This document shows, piece by piece, positions 16,199 to 24,890 of a stretch of 57,735 nucleotides of DNA; position 1 is the first letter of the stretch; each line of letters begins with the position of its first letter. This DNA comes from JALQUL01 sp040382935 (lineage in GTDB: Bacteria; Pseudomonadota; Gammaproteobacteria; Burkholderiales; Burkholderiaceae_C): positions 1 to 57,735 of the forward strand of contig JBEIEP010000021.1 of NCBI GenBank assembly GCA_040382935.1, written 5' to 3'. The notes below the pieces were generated by a model. That model had not been told where the DNA came from. It ran no database searches and saw nothing but the letters and a program-made list of their open reading frames with translations. The position numbers and the translations under genes are program-made.

Positions 16199-17304
16199 TT
16201 CTTACTGCCCGCGTCTTTATGCCCAAGGGTTGGGCCGCGCTTACCCGTTGTTGCCTTCAATGCGGGTTCCCCCATCCCACTCAATTCATTTTCAAGTGCC
16301 TCAACCGTTGGCAGACTGTCTGCTAGGCTATCTGGCAAATGCCGTAGCAGTCGGTACTCAGCAACCCCCATAGGCTTGTCGATGCCCGACAGGGCGTACT
16401 CCACCACGGTGCGCTTTTGGGTTTTGCATAGCAGCAGGCCAATGGTGGGGTTGTCGTCTGGGGCTTTTACCTGCCGGTCTACCGCCGTCAAGTAAAAATT
16501 CAACTGACCGGCGTGTTCCGGCTTAAATGCAGTGGCTTTTAACTCCACCACCACATGGCACTTTAGACGTGTGTGATAGAAAAGCAGGTCAATGAAGAAC
16601 TCTTCTCCCTCTACCTCCAGTCGGTACTGGCGTCCTAAAAAAGCAAAGCCGCTGCCCAGCTCCAGTAAAAAGCGCGTCATGTGACGCACCAAGGCGTTTT
16701 CGATCTCGCGCTCATGGGCTTGGTCGCCCAAGCCCAGAAAATCAAACAGATAAGGGTCTTTTAGCGTTTCGTGCGCCAGCGCTGAGTTCGGCATGGGCAG
16801 GCGCAGCGCAAAGTTGGTCACTGCCTGCCCTTGGCGCTCGAACAGGCGGTCTCGGACCTGCACTTCGAGCGTGGTGCGAGACCAACCCTGTGCGATGGCC
16901 TGCACCGCATACCACTCGCGTGCCTGGATACCAGAAACCTTGGTCAACAACACGACCAAATGAAACCAAGGCAATTGGGCAGCAGGCTGCTGCCCAATTG
17001 CCTGATCAGGGCAATGCTCGGCAAAGTAACGCATGTATTTGAGGTTTCGTGCGGAAAAGCCCTTCATATCCGGAAAAGCATCGCGCAAGTCGGCAGACAG
17101 CCGCTCTAGCACCTTGTCGCCCCACTGTGCAGACCGTTGTCGCTCTAACAGTTCATGCCCAATCTGCCAATACAGTTTTACCAACTCCCCGTTTACAGCC
17201 AGCGCAGCACGCTGCCGGGCACTGGCCACCTGTTGCTTGATCTGTATCAGCCAAGGCGCGTATTGCGCAGGTATCAGTCCCAGTTCCGCTGGCGTCTTAC
17301 TCAT
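16195..17304 (-). CDS. YhcG/DUF1016 family PD-(D/E)xK nuclease
   Basis: A 369-residue protein with the DUF1016 N-terminal helical domain (VKLYWQIGHELLERQ, FSARNLKYMRYFAEHCPD) and a C-terminal nuclease domain. The catalytic signature is EEFFIDLLFYHTRLKCHVVV followed by ELK (D...ExK). RhgB/YhcG-family proteins are common accessories in restriction and defence loci, but their mechanism is poorly known. It starts inside the stop of the methyltransferase gene (ATGA) and its stop overlaps the Res start, so all three are translationally coupled. The last 25 residues are a basic tail. Confidence 0.85.
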   Translation of the reverse strand: MSKTPAELGLIPAQYAPWLIQIKQQVASARQRAALAVNGELVKLYWQIGHELLERQRSAQWGDKVLERLSADLRDAFPDMKGFSARNLKYMRYFAEHCPDQAIGQQPAAQLPWFHLVVLLTKVSGIQAREWYAVQAIAQGWSRTTLEVQVRDRLFERQGQAVTNFALRLPMPNSALAHETLKDPYLFDFLGLGDQAHEREIENALVRHMTRFLLELGSGFAFLGRQYRLEVEGEEFFIDLLFYHTRLKCHVVVELKATAFKPEHAGQLNFYLTAVDRQVKAPDDNPTIGLLLCKTQKRTVVEYALSGIDKPMGVAEYRLLRHLPDSLADSLPTVEALENELSGMGEPALKATTGKRGPTLGHKDAGSKK

Positions 17305-19085
17305 GGCGTACCCTCTGTAGTCGAATCACCAAAAAGGTCACCCATGCTGTCGCTGGGCATGGCCTTTTTAATCTCCATCACTTTTTGCGGCGCTGCCATG
17401 GGCAGGTTTGCCACATTGAGGCTGTAGTCGTCGTGGCCCCACTCACAGCGGGCCAGCACCATCTTGGGAATCTTCTTCAGCGTCAGGTTCGGCCAGCGCT
17501 CCGACGCCTTGGCTGCCGTGACACCGTGGAAGGCTGCACAGCACACGAGGAGGCTTTGGTCGCTGCCGACCTCGTCAGAGAGTGCTTGTAGCTGTTCTGC
17601 GGACAGGTTCTGGGTCGTGACGTAGATGAAGTCCCGTTCGCTGGAATGGCCGTGCTGCCACCACTGCACTTCTGATGGTGCGTATGTGAAGCCCTCAAGC
17701 TTGGCGAGTGCCTCAGCCAACTGGGCGGCGTTGTATGCAGGGTTGATGACAGCGTTGCCCCAGCGATCATTAACGATCAGGCTTGGTGCTAATCTGTAGT
17801 AACGGAAGCCGCCGCCGCCAAGCCAATTGACACTTTCGGAAATGCCACCATTGTCCTCACCGTCGATGACCTTCTGAAGGCGCGGAATGACATGCGAATG
17901 ACAATGTTCGCCCAACTCAATCATGATCCAACGGCGGTGCATTTTATGCGCTACTGCACCGGTGGTGCCTGAACCAGCGAATGAGTCGAGCACCAGATCA
18001 CCCGGCTTTGTAGCAATCTCTAGGCAGCGTTTGATTAACTTCTCTGGCTTCTTTCCGTTCTTGAACTCAACGCTTCCCTCATTTGCGATGCCATTCCAAG
18101 GAATGTCCGTCCACAAGTTGGTAAGCGGCTTTGCTGGAACGGACTCGCCGTCAATCTGACGGACCTTGGATGAATAAAAGTAAACCTGCCTCCCATTGAG
18201 GGCATACACATCGTCGAATCCTTCTCGCTTGACGCAGATGATTTGGTCCCTCTTGCGCTTTGACTCTTCGCGTGCATCAACAATGTTCCGTCCGGCAGCG
18301 TCACTGATTGCTGTGGCTTGAAATACGCTGTCCTTGTGCTCAAGTGCATAGCCCGCGACAGCAGCATCAAAAGTCATTCGACCCATGGCTTTGCGTGCGG
18401 CACGCGTACTATCGAAGTTCAGGTTGGCGGCAACCACTTCATTGAGCCCGGTCACTTTCCATTCTGAATGGTGCTCATCTCGATTCAAAATGAACTTCCC
18501 ATATCCTGGGTCGTATGAGCTTTCAACGTAGATCTGTTCGTACTTATAGGCGGCTCTTTCCCTCGCATACATCAATACATATTCTGTTTGGGAATACGGC
18601 GACGGGTTGACCGTTTTGTGCCCTGATGGGTCTGAGGTTTTGACCACGATCATGTTGAGGAACTGATCTCGCCCAAATATCTCATCGGCGATGATCTTTA
18701 AGTACGCCATTTCCTTGTCGTCTATGTGAATGAAGATCACGCCGTCGCGCGTCAACAAAAGTTTCAGTATTTCTAGTCGATCCCTCATCAGACCCAGCCA
18801 GATTGAGTGTTCAACCGAGTCGTCGTAGTGCTCGAATGCGGCACCTGTATTGAACGGGGGGTCGATGTAGATGCATTTCACCTGTCCGGAAAATTCCTGT
18901 TCAAGTGCCTTCAATGCGAGGAGGTTGTCACCAAAGATCAACCGATTGTCAAAGATGTCGTTGTCCGACATTCGGTGTTTGGCATGGTATGACTTCTCTG
19001 GATCAGCAAGCAGAATGCGCGGTTCCAGCTTTGGTCGCTTCTCCTTGCCGATCCAGGTGAGTTCAAGTTTCTGTTTGTTTGTCAT
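17301..19085 (-). CDS. Type III-like site-specific DNA adenine methyltransferase (Mod)
   Basis: A 594-residue beta-class N6-adenine methyltransferase: catalytic motif IYIDPPFNTG at residues 73-82 comes before the AdoMet motif LDSFAGSGTTGAVAHK near 385. The central variable part between these motifs is the expected target recognition domain. It would methylate host DNA so that the Res protein spares it. The frame opens 15 codons upstream, but ATG 19085 follows the DUF262 stop by only four bases and gives the usual MTNKQKLEL-type start. It shows no homopolymer or tandem repeat of the phase-variable mod kind. Confidence 0.9.
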   Translation of the reverse strand: MTNKQKLELTWIGKEKRPKLEPRILLADPEKSYHAKHRMSDNDIFDNRLIFGDNLLALKALEQEFSGQVKCIYIDPPFNTGAAFEHYDDSVEHSIWLGLMRDRLEILKLLLTRDGVIFIHIDDKEMAYLKIIADEIFGRDQFLNMIVVKTSDPSGHKTVNPSPYSQTEYVLMYARERAAYKYEQIYVESSYDPGYGKFILNRDEHHSEWKVTGLNEVVAANLNFDSTRAARKAMGRMTFDAAVAGYALEHKDSVFQATAISDAAGRNIVDAREESKRKRDQIICVKREGFDDVYALNGRQVYFYSSKVRQIDGESVPAKPLTNLWTDIPWNGIANEGSVEFKNGKKPEKLIKRCLEIATKPGDLVLDSFAGSGTTGAVAHKMHRRWIMIELGEHCHSHVIPRLQKVIDGEDNGGISESVNWLGGGGFRYYRLAPSLIVNDRWGNAVINPAYNAAQLAEALAKLEGFTYAPSEVQWWQHGHSSERDFIYVTTQNLSAEQLQALSDEVGSDQSLLVCCAAFHGVTAAKASERWPNLTLKKIPKMVLARCEWGHDDYSLNVANLPMAAPQKVMEIKKAMPSDSMGDLFGDSTTEGTP

Positions 19086-19089
19086 TGGG

Positions 19090-20808
19090 TCAATCAGATA
19101 GTTGGGCCACACGCCAAACTGTGCAGGCAAGGCGGGCCAAGGTCTTTTGCCGGGCAGCGATGCGCTCGGGTGTCCAATCGGCGTTGTCCTCTGCCACTTT
19201 GCGTGTCAGCTCGAACGCGCTATTGGCCAAGACGGGCTTCTTGACGCCGAAAGCAGCATTGCCGATGTCCTTGTTGGCCCCCTTGGCCATAAGCGCCATG
19301 TTGCCGATGCGGTAGGCCATGGCCTCTACCTCTTCGTCTGTGAAAGCCGGCCAGCCATCGCCGGGGTTTTGAGGCAACACATGCTCGATGTTAAAGGTGT
19401 CGCTCTCGAAGTCGTGGTCGGTTTGGTTGAGCTGGCGCTCCAGTGCACACAGGATGTAACGCACGATGCGCAGGTTGCGTGAGTTGGTTGTGCGAATAAT
19501 TTTGTCTGCAAAAGCGCTTTTGAATGCCTCGTCTGCCGGGTACACCGGTTTGAGGGTATCTAGCACTTGGCTAGCCGTGTTGATTTCAGTGTTCGACAGT
19601 TTTTGCGCTGCCGCGTAGTACACGCGCTCTTGCTCATTGGTGGGTTGGCTGCCAATGACGTTGTAGCGGAACGAGATCGTGACGCAGGCTTTGAGTAGTG
19701 TGGCGAAGTCGGCTGCGTTCAGGTGGCGGTGGCCCGCCACGATTAACGGCAAAGGTTGCCTAACGCTAAACATGCGCAGTTTCTGAGCTTGGGCTCGCAA
19801 GTCAGGCGTCCAAGTCGAGGCTTCCGGGTTGGTGAGGGCCAAGTAAGTGTCCATGTCCTCTTCCATGCCCCGTAGCAATTCAAATACCGCCTCGCGGGTA
19901 ATGACCTTGCTGCGAATGGTCTTAAACAACTCCGCTTGTCGCACAAAGGTTTTGCGGCTGATCCAGTGCACGCGCAAAAAGTCGGGGAAGCTTTCGCTAC
20001 CCAAGCGCGTCACCATCGCTTCCCAACGGTCTTCCAGCACTTGCATTTCGTGGGCATGGTCTGTTTCTTTGTGCAGCACTGAAAACAGGTAATTCTTGAG
20101 CAGGTCGGTGGACGATAGGCGCACACCACGCGCGTTCAGGGTTTCAAATACCTTAAAGGCGTTGAGTTCGTCGGTCACGCTGATGACGGTGAAGAAGAGC
20201 TTGTCGCTCATGGTCTCGACCAGGCTAGCCAAAGATACGCCCTCGTCACCCGCCTTGCGTTTTGCGTAGTCGCGCACGCGCTTCTCAAACCATTCAAACG
20301 CTTTGCGCAGAGCGTGTTCTGATGCCCGAAAACCCCGCTGCGGCAAGTGCCCCAGGGGCACCAGATACGTTTGAAAATAGCCGTCGTTGTTGCGGTTGAG
20401 TGTGAGTTTGGTGCGGGATACCAGGGTCACGGGGTCTAGATAGCCAATGTAGGTTTGCCGAATTTGATCTATGCGCCTCTGGTTTTGATCGGGCTGTGTT
20501 TTCTCGATGACCAGTCGCTGCAAGTTTTTTAGAACCGCCAACACGATTAATGTTAATGTTGTGAGCCGCTGCTGACCGTCAATGACATCAAAGGTTTTGT
20601 CGTCTTGCGACTGCAAGACCAAATAACCCATGTAGTGCGCAGGTTCACCGCCCTCTTGCAGAACGCCCAGGATGTCCGCCCACAAGTCCTCCCATTCGTC
20701 TTCAGACCAGCTGTAGTCGCGCTGGAAACGCGGGATTTTGTAAGTCAGCCCGTTGCCGATAAGCTTGCGGTACGTGTTGTTTTCAGTTTTGAAATTTGTT
20801 GCAGACAT
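19090..20808 (-). CDS. DUF262/DUF1524 protein (GmrSD-like)
   Basis: A 572-residue protein. The N-terminal DUF262 (ParB-like NTPase fold) shows IPRFQRDYSW at residues 25-34 and VIDGQQRLTTL near 78. The C-terminal DUF1524 shows FNIEHVLPQNPG, the His-Me nuclease HxxP motif. This architecture matches GmrSD, a nucleotide-dependent nuclease that attacks modified phage DNA, and related antiphage proteins. An in-frame GTG lies 16 codons upstream; ATG 20808 (GGGGAC upstream) is preferred. It is 72 bases after the SNF2 gene and 4 before mod. Here it may be an independent module that targets DNA with modified bases, or part of the composite system. Confidence 0.88.
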   Translation of the reverse strand: MSATNFKTENNTYRKLIGNGLTYKIPRFQRDYSWSEDEWEDLWADILGVLQEGGEPAHYMGYLVLQSQDDKTFDVIDGQQRLTTLTLIVLAVLKNLQRLVIEKTQPDQNQRRIDQIRQTYIGYLDPVTLVSRTKLTLNRNNDGYFQTYLVPLGHLPQRGFRASEHALRKAFEWFEKRVRDYAKRKAGDEGVSLASLVETMSDKLFFTVISVTDELNAFKVFETLNARGVRLSSTDLLKNYLFSVLHKETDHAHEMQVLEDRWEAMVTRLGSESFPDFLRVHWISRKTFVRQAELFKTIRSKVITREAVFELLRGMEEDMDTYLALTNPEASTWTPDLRAQAQKLRMFSVRQPLPLIVAGHRHLNAADFATLLKACVTISFRYNVIGSQPTNEQERVYYAAAQKLSNTEINTASQVLDTLKPVYPADEAFKSAFADKIIRTTNSRNLRIVRYILCALERQLNQTDHDFESDTFNIEHVLPQNPGDGWPAFTDEEVEAMAYRIGNMALMAKGANKDIGNAAFGVKKPVLANSAFELTRKVAEDNADWTPERIAARQKTLARLACTVWRVAQLSD

Positions 20809-20880
20809 TCTCGTCCCCAAGTATTTAAGGTGTTGCAGATTAACCAATAAAGGCACATCAAAGGGAATAAAGCGCCGACA

Positions 20881-23754
20881 TCACACGAGCTCCCATTCGA
20901 TGGTGAACAGCGCGTGTTCAACAACCTGCTGTTGAAGTTGGATTTCCAGTTCGGTAATCAGGTCATTTCGCTGGCTCTCGACCTCGTCCTGCCGGGCAAA
21001 CAACTCGCGCCGCAGCTTGGAGCGCTTTGCTTCAAGCTCCCGCTGGCGCTTTTGATGAGCCAGCTTTTCGTCGAGCGTGGGTGAAGTCGCTGCTGTGCGA
21101 CGCACTTCCTTGATCTCGGCATCGATGGCCTTGATCTCTTGCTCAAGCCCCAGCTTTAAGTCATCGGCCCAAGCATCCAGCTTCTGGACCTCTTGGTCAA
21201 AGTAGCCAAGGTTGCGGTGGTTGATCTGGCGTCGCAAGGCAATCGTGCGGGCGTCCATGTCGTCCACTAGGGTCGCGTCGGCCGCGCTAAAAAGCCCCGC
21301 CGATTGCGACCGTGCAGGCAGGCGCAGCAATTTCTCCGGGTCATCTTCTGCAAGCGCATGGCCGTCTAACGTGGTGGCCGCCACCACCAAGTGCTCTTCC
21401 TCAGTACCTAATGCTTTTACGGATACCACCTTGATAGTTAACCAGCCTGCCTTTCCCCGATAGGCTTTAAGCGTGCTGATTTGCGTGCCATAGGCGTCAT
21501 AGTCAAAGATGAGCCGGGCGCTGGCTAGTTCACGGGTTTTGGCTTGTTGTGCCACCCAGGCTGCTAGCGGATGCCCTACACGGTAAATGTGTGCGCCACC
21601 GGCGCGCCTTGGGAGCTCGTAACGGCCAAGTTCAATGCCGTTAGGAGCCGCTTTTGGGATGCCGTGAAGGACGAATCCTTCTTCGTCAAAAGTGGCGCTG
21701 TCGGTCAACTCTGCCCTGGTCAGGTCCATCAGCAATCGTTCGTACTTGCTGCGTGCGGCGCGACTGTCTTCGGCGCGAATGCGCAACTTGTCTTGCACTT
21801 CTTCGTCAAAGTTCTCAAGCAGTATTTGACGTGTTTTCACCATTGCTTCATTAATCTCGCCTGCCAAGTCAAGCTGCAACTGTTCAAAGCTGGCCTTGAT
21901 AGCAACCGGATCACGGCAGTTCTGATAGATGTCGGCAATGCGCCGCTCAAAGTCCACCCCCGCGCCTATTGCTCCCAGCACTTCATCGCTGGCTCCGAAA
22001 ACGCCCTCGAAGAGCTGAAACTTCTGCGCCAGCAGCTCATAAACACGCGCGTCTGCTTCATTGCTTCGGTCTACGAAATTCACCACCACGACATCGTACC
22101 TTTGGCCGTAACGGTGGCAGCGTCCTATGCGTTGTTCGATGCGCTGCGGGTTCCAAGGCAGGTCATAGTTGATCACCAAAGAGCAAAACTGTAGGTTGAT
22201 GCCTTCGGCACCTGCCTCGGTGGCAATCATCACCGTGCCGCGCTCTTTAAAATGTTCGACCAGTGCAGCACGGGTGTCGGCTGTCTTAGAGCCGCTGATG
22301 CGATCCGTTCCCTCGTGGCGCTTGAGCCAGTCTTTGTATACCGCCTGTGCTCGGGCATCACTATTGGTGCCATTGAACAGCACGATGCCTTCCCCGTAGG
22401 CTGTGTCAGCCAACAGAGACAGCAAATATTCCTGCGTTCGCTTTGATTCTGTAAAGATGATGGCTTTCTTGGCCGCGCCGAGACGCGCCAGCTCAGTAAA
22501 GGCTGTGTCTAGTGCGGTCAACAACGCGTTGCCTTTGGCGTTGTCGCGGATGTTGGTCGCCAGCGTCTTGAAGTGCCAAAGCTCAGCAATCTCCTGCGTT
22601 ACAGCATCGCGCTCGTTGGGTGTCGACGGTGCTGTGCTCGGGTCTTGCCCATTCCACTCGTCGGCGGTTTCGGCTAGCGATTCATAATCTTCGTCCAGCA
22701 GGCTGGCCAAGTCAGGAACATCTTGCAATTCATCAAGTTCCCCCTGCAAACGCTTGGCCATTGTGTCTAGGGCACCGGCAATAGCGTGGCTGGAAGAAGC
22801 CAGAAGTTTCCAGAGAACAAGAGAAATCAACTGACGCTGACCCACCGGCAGGGCTTTAAGGTTGGTCCGTTGCAGGTAGTTTGCGACCAAACCAGACAAT
22901 TCCCTCTCTTGGGCGGAGGGCGTGAACTCTTGGACGATAGCTTTACGCGAGGTGTAGGACACGTACTGCTGAACTTGGCGGCGCAGCGTCCGTTTGCAGA
23001 TCGGGGCTAGGCGTGCTTTTAAAGCGGCAAACGCCAGGTCTTTGGGTTGGGCCATGAACTGGGATCTAAAACTGTCAAGGTCGCCAAAAATGCGGTCATC
23101 GATCACGCTGACCAAACCGTACAGCTCCAGCAGAGAATTCTGCAAAGGTGTTGCGGTGAGCAGAACTTTGGAGTGAACGTGTGCCAGCGCGCCTTTTAGG
23201 GTCTTGGCAATGATGTTGCTGGTCTTGTAAACATTGCGTAGACGATGCGCTTCGTCGAGAACAACCAAGTCCCAAGCGATCTCTTTGATCTGGTCCGCTT
23301 TTGACTTGGCAAATTGATAGGAGCAAATAACTGGCCCTGAAGCGTTCTGGAAGGGGTTGTGCAGTTCTAGCTTACGGATGGCGTTGTAGTTCTTGGCCTC
23401 AAGTATTAAGCTCTGTAGGTTGAACTTGTCCTGTAGCTCCTGATGCCACTGCTTGCGCAAGTTGGCGGGCACGATGATCAGGATGCGGCGACGGCGCTCG
23501 GCCCAGCGCTGGGCGATCACAAGGCCAGCCTCAATGGTTTTTCCTAGCCCTACCTCGTCCGCCAACATGACTCCTCGCGACAGAGGATTTTGGTAGGCGA
23601 ACAGTGCCGCATCAACTTGATGCGGGTTGAGATCAATTTGTGAGTCAACCAGTGTAGATGCCAAAGACTCGACCGTGTCGCCCCCAGTCCGCCGCGTCAA
23701 AAGCCATGCGTAGTATTGGCTTTGATGGGGTGTTAAAAGCTGCGGTGTTGCCAA
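20881..23754 (-). CDS. SNF2-family helicase, first gene of the defence operon
   Basis: A large SF2 ATPase (957 residues from TTG 23754). Walker A is MLADEVGLGKTIEAGL, the DEAH box VVLDEAHRLRN, and motifs V-VI are EAGAEGINLQFCSLVINYDL and QRIEQRIGRCHRYGQ. A long C-terminal part ends in coiled-coil-like charged helices. SNF2 proteins remodel or translocate on duplex DNA and occur in several defence systems. The frame is open from TTG 23850, but that start lacks a ribosome site; TTG 23754 has GAGGG seven bases before it and gives the family-like start ATPQLLTPHQSQYYAW. Both are non-ATG, so the start needs confirmation. Confidence 0.85.
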   Translation of the reverse strand: MATPQLLTPHQSQYYAWLLTRRTGGDTVESLASTLVDSQIDLNPHQVDAALFAYQNPLSRGVMLADEVGLGKTIEAGLVIAQRWAERRRRILIIVPANLRKQWHQELQDKFNLQSLILEAKNYNAIRKLELHNPFQNASGPVICSYQFAKSKADQIKEIAWDLVVLDEAHRLRNVYKTSNIIAKTLKGALAHVHSKVLLTATPLQNSLLELYGLVSVIDDRIFGDLDSFRSQFMAQPKDLAFAALKARLAPICKRTLRRQVQQYVSYTSRKAIVQEFTPSAQERELSGLVANYLQRTNLKALPVGQRQLISLVLWKLLASSSHAIAGALDTMAKRLQGELDELQDVPDLASLLDEDYESLAETADEWNGQDPSTAPSTPNERDAVTQEIAELWHFKTLATNIRDNAKGNALLTALDTAFTELARLGAAKKAIIFTESKRTQEYLLSLLADTAYGEGIVLFNGTNSDARAQAVYKDWLKRHEGTDRISGSKTADTRAALVEHFKERGTVMIATEAGAEGINLQFCSLVINYDLPWNPQRIEQRIGRCHRYGQRYDVVVVNFVDRSNEADARVYELLAQKFQLFEGVFGASDEVLGAIGAGVDFERRIADIYQNCRDPVAIKASFEQLQLDLAGEINEAMVKTRQILLENFDEEVQDKLRIRAEDSRAARSKYERLLMDLTRAELTDSATFDEEGFVLHGIPKAAPNGIELGRYELPRRAGGAHIYRVGHPLAAWVAQQAKTRELASARLIFDYDAYGTQISTLKAYRGKAGWLTIKVVSVKALGTEEEHLVVAATTLDGHALAEDDPEKLLRLPARSQSAGLFSAADATLVDDMDARTIALRRQINHRNLGYFDQEVQKLDAWADDLKLGLEQEIKAIDAEIKEVRRTAATSPTLDEKLAHQKRQRELEAKRSKLRRELFARQDEVESQRNDLITELEIQLQQQVVEHALFTIEWELV

Positions 23755-23810
23755 CGATGATCCCTCTTGTTTACCTGACCAGATTTGATTATTTTGTCTA
23801 GGGTCGAATC

Positions 23811-23826
23811 TTACCCTTTTGGGTAA
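23811..23826. repeat. Small dyad TTACCC/GGGTAA upstream of the SNF2 gene
   Basis: TTACCC (23811-23816) and GGGTAA (23821-23826) are separated by TTTT. It lies in the leader if the SNF2 gene starts at 23754, or in its first codons if it starts at 23850. Confidence 0.45.
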
Positions 23827-23886
23827 AGCAGTGGACCATCTTTCTCCCAAATACGAGATAACTGGCCGCCCCTTCCTGCAAGTTGG

Positions 23887-23956
23887 TTTAATTTCCCGCT
23901 CGGGAAATTAAAACGGAATTTCTATGCAAGCGGATCAATATTTCCTGATCGGTAAA
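23887..23956. promoter_or_regulatory. Two copies of a 16-bp palindromic operator between defence operon and uppP
   Basis: Site 1 is a 26-bp palindrome with 12-bp perfect arms TTTAATTTCCCG (23887-23898) and CGGGAAATTAAA (23901-23912). Site 2, TTTCCTGATCGGTAAA (23941-23956), has the same core with two changed pairs. The shared form is TTTCCYGMTCGGKAAA, centres 49 bp apart. Paired sites like this are typical of XRE/HipB-type or restriction-controller repressors. No such regulator gene adjoins; the only XRE gene nearby (24891-25580) belongs to another cluster. Confidence 0.65.
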
Positions 23957-24017
23957 TTTCTATCACGCCTCCCGGCCAGCCCATCCCCGATAATCCCCCC
24001 AACCAAAGGAGCGCAAC

Positions 24018-24869
24018 GTGGATTGGATTGTTTTACTAAAGGCCGCCGTGATGGGCGTGGTGGAGGGACTCACCGAGTTTTTGCCCATCTCGTCTACGGG
24101 GCATTTGATCTTGGCTGGATCGCTGATGAACTTTGAGGGTGCAAGCGTCAAGGTGTTTGACATTGCTATCCAGACCGGAGCGATTTTTGCGGTGATTTTG
24201 GTGTACTGGCAAAAGATCAGCAACACGGTGCGCGATCTTCCTCATGCGCGGCAGGCGCAGATGTTTGCGCTCAATGTGTTGATCGCCTTTTTGCCTGCGG
24301 TCGTTATGGGTTTGCTGTTTGGTAAGGCGATTAAAGACCACCTTTTTACCCCCACGGTGGTGGCAGCGGCCTTTATTTTGGGGGGCTTCGTCATTTTGTG
24401 GGTGGAGCGCAGGCAGGCACGCCAAACCGCTGCCCCTGATCTGTTGCAGCCCGGTGCGCCCATGTCGGTGGATGACATATCGCCCCTTTTGGCGTTCAAG
24501 TTGGGCTTGGTTCAATGTGTGGCCATGGTGCCGGGCACCAGCCGCAGCGGGGCCACGATTATTGGTGGCATGCTGCTGGGCTTGCCCCGCCGCGTGGCCA
24601 CTGATTTTTCGTTTTACTTGGCCATCCCGACCTTGGTAGGGGCAGGGGCCTATAGCGTTTACAAGGAGCGGGCTTTGCTCACCATGGCCGACGCCCCCAT
24701 GTTTGCCGTGGGCCTGGTGTTCTCGTTTATCAGCGCGTGGTTGTGCATTAAGTGGCTGCTGCGCTACGTGGCCACCCATTCGTTTACGCCGTTTGCTTGG
24801 TACCGCATTGCTTTTGGTTTGGTGGTGCTGCTTACCAGTCAGATGGGGTGGGTGAGTTGGGCGGCGTAA
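24018..24869 (+). CDS. uppP: Undecaprenyl-diphosphate phosphatase
   Basis: A 283-residue integral membrane enzyme (BacA/UppP) that recycles undecaprenyl pyrophosphate to the monophosphate carrier for peptidoglycan and O-antigen synthesis. The two family signatures are present: GVVEGLTEFLPISSTGHLIL near the N-terminus and VPGTSRSGATIIGGMLLGL in the middle (catalytic Glu, Ser and Arg). About eight hydrophobic segments are visible. The start is GTG 24018 with AAAGGAG six bases upstream. Transcription probably begins within the shared operator region, so defence-operon regulation might affect it. Confidence 0.93.
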   Translation: MDWIVLLKAAVMGVVEGLTEFLPISSTGHLILAGSLMNFEGASVKVFDIAIQTGAIFAVILVYWQKISNTVRDLPHARQAQMFALNVLIAFLPAVVMGLLFGKAIKDHLFTPTVVAAAFILGGFVILWVERRQARQTAAPDLLQPGAPMSVDDISPLLAFKLGLVQCVAMVPGTSRSGATIIGGMLLGLPRRVATDFSFYLAIPTLVGAGAYSVYKERALLTMADAPMFAVGLVFSFISAWLCIKWLLRYVATHSFTPFAWYRIAFGLVVLLTSQMGWVSWAA

Positions 24870-24890
24870 GCGTCAGGCTTGCACGACTCG

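Noticed and set aside
13451..23850. Calling the operon DISARM or BREX
   Set aside because: No DrmA/DrmB/DrmC, PglX or PglZ-like genes are present; SNF2 plus a methyltransferase is not enough.
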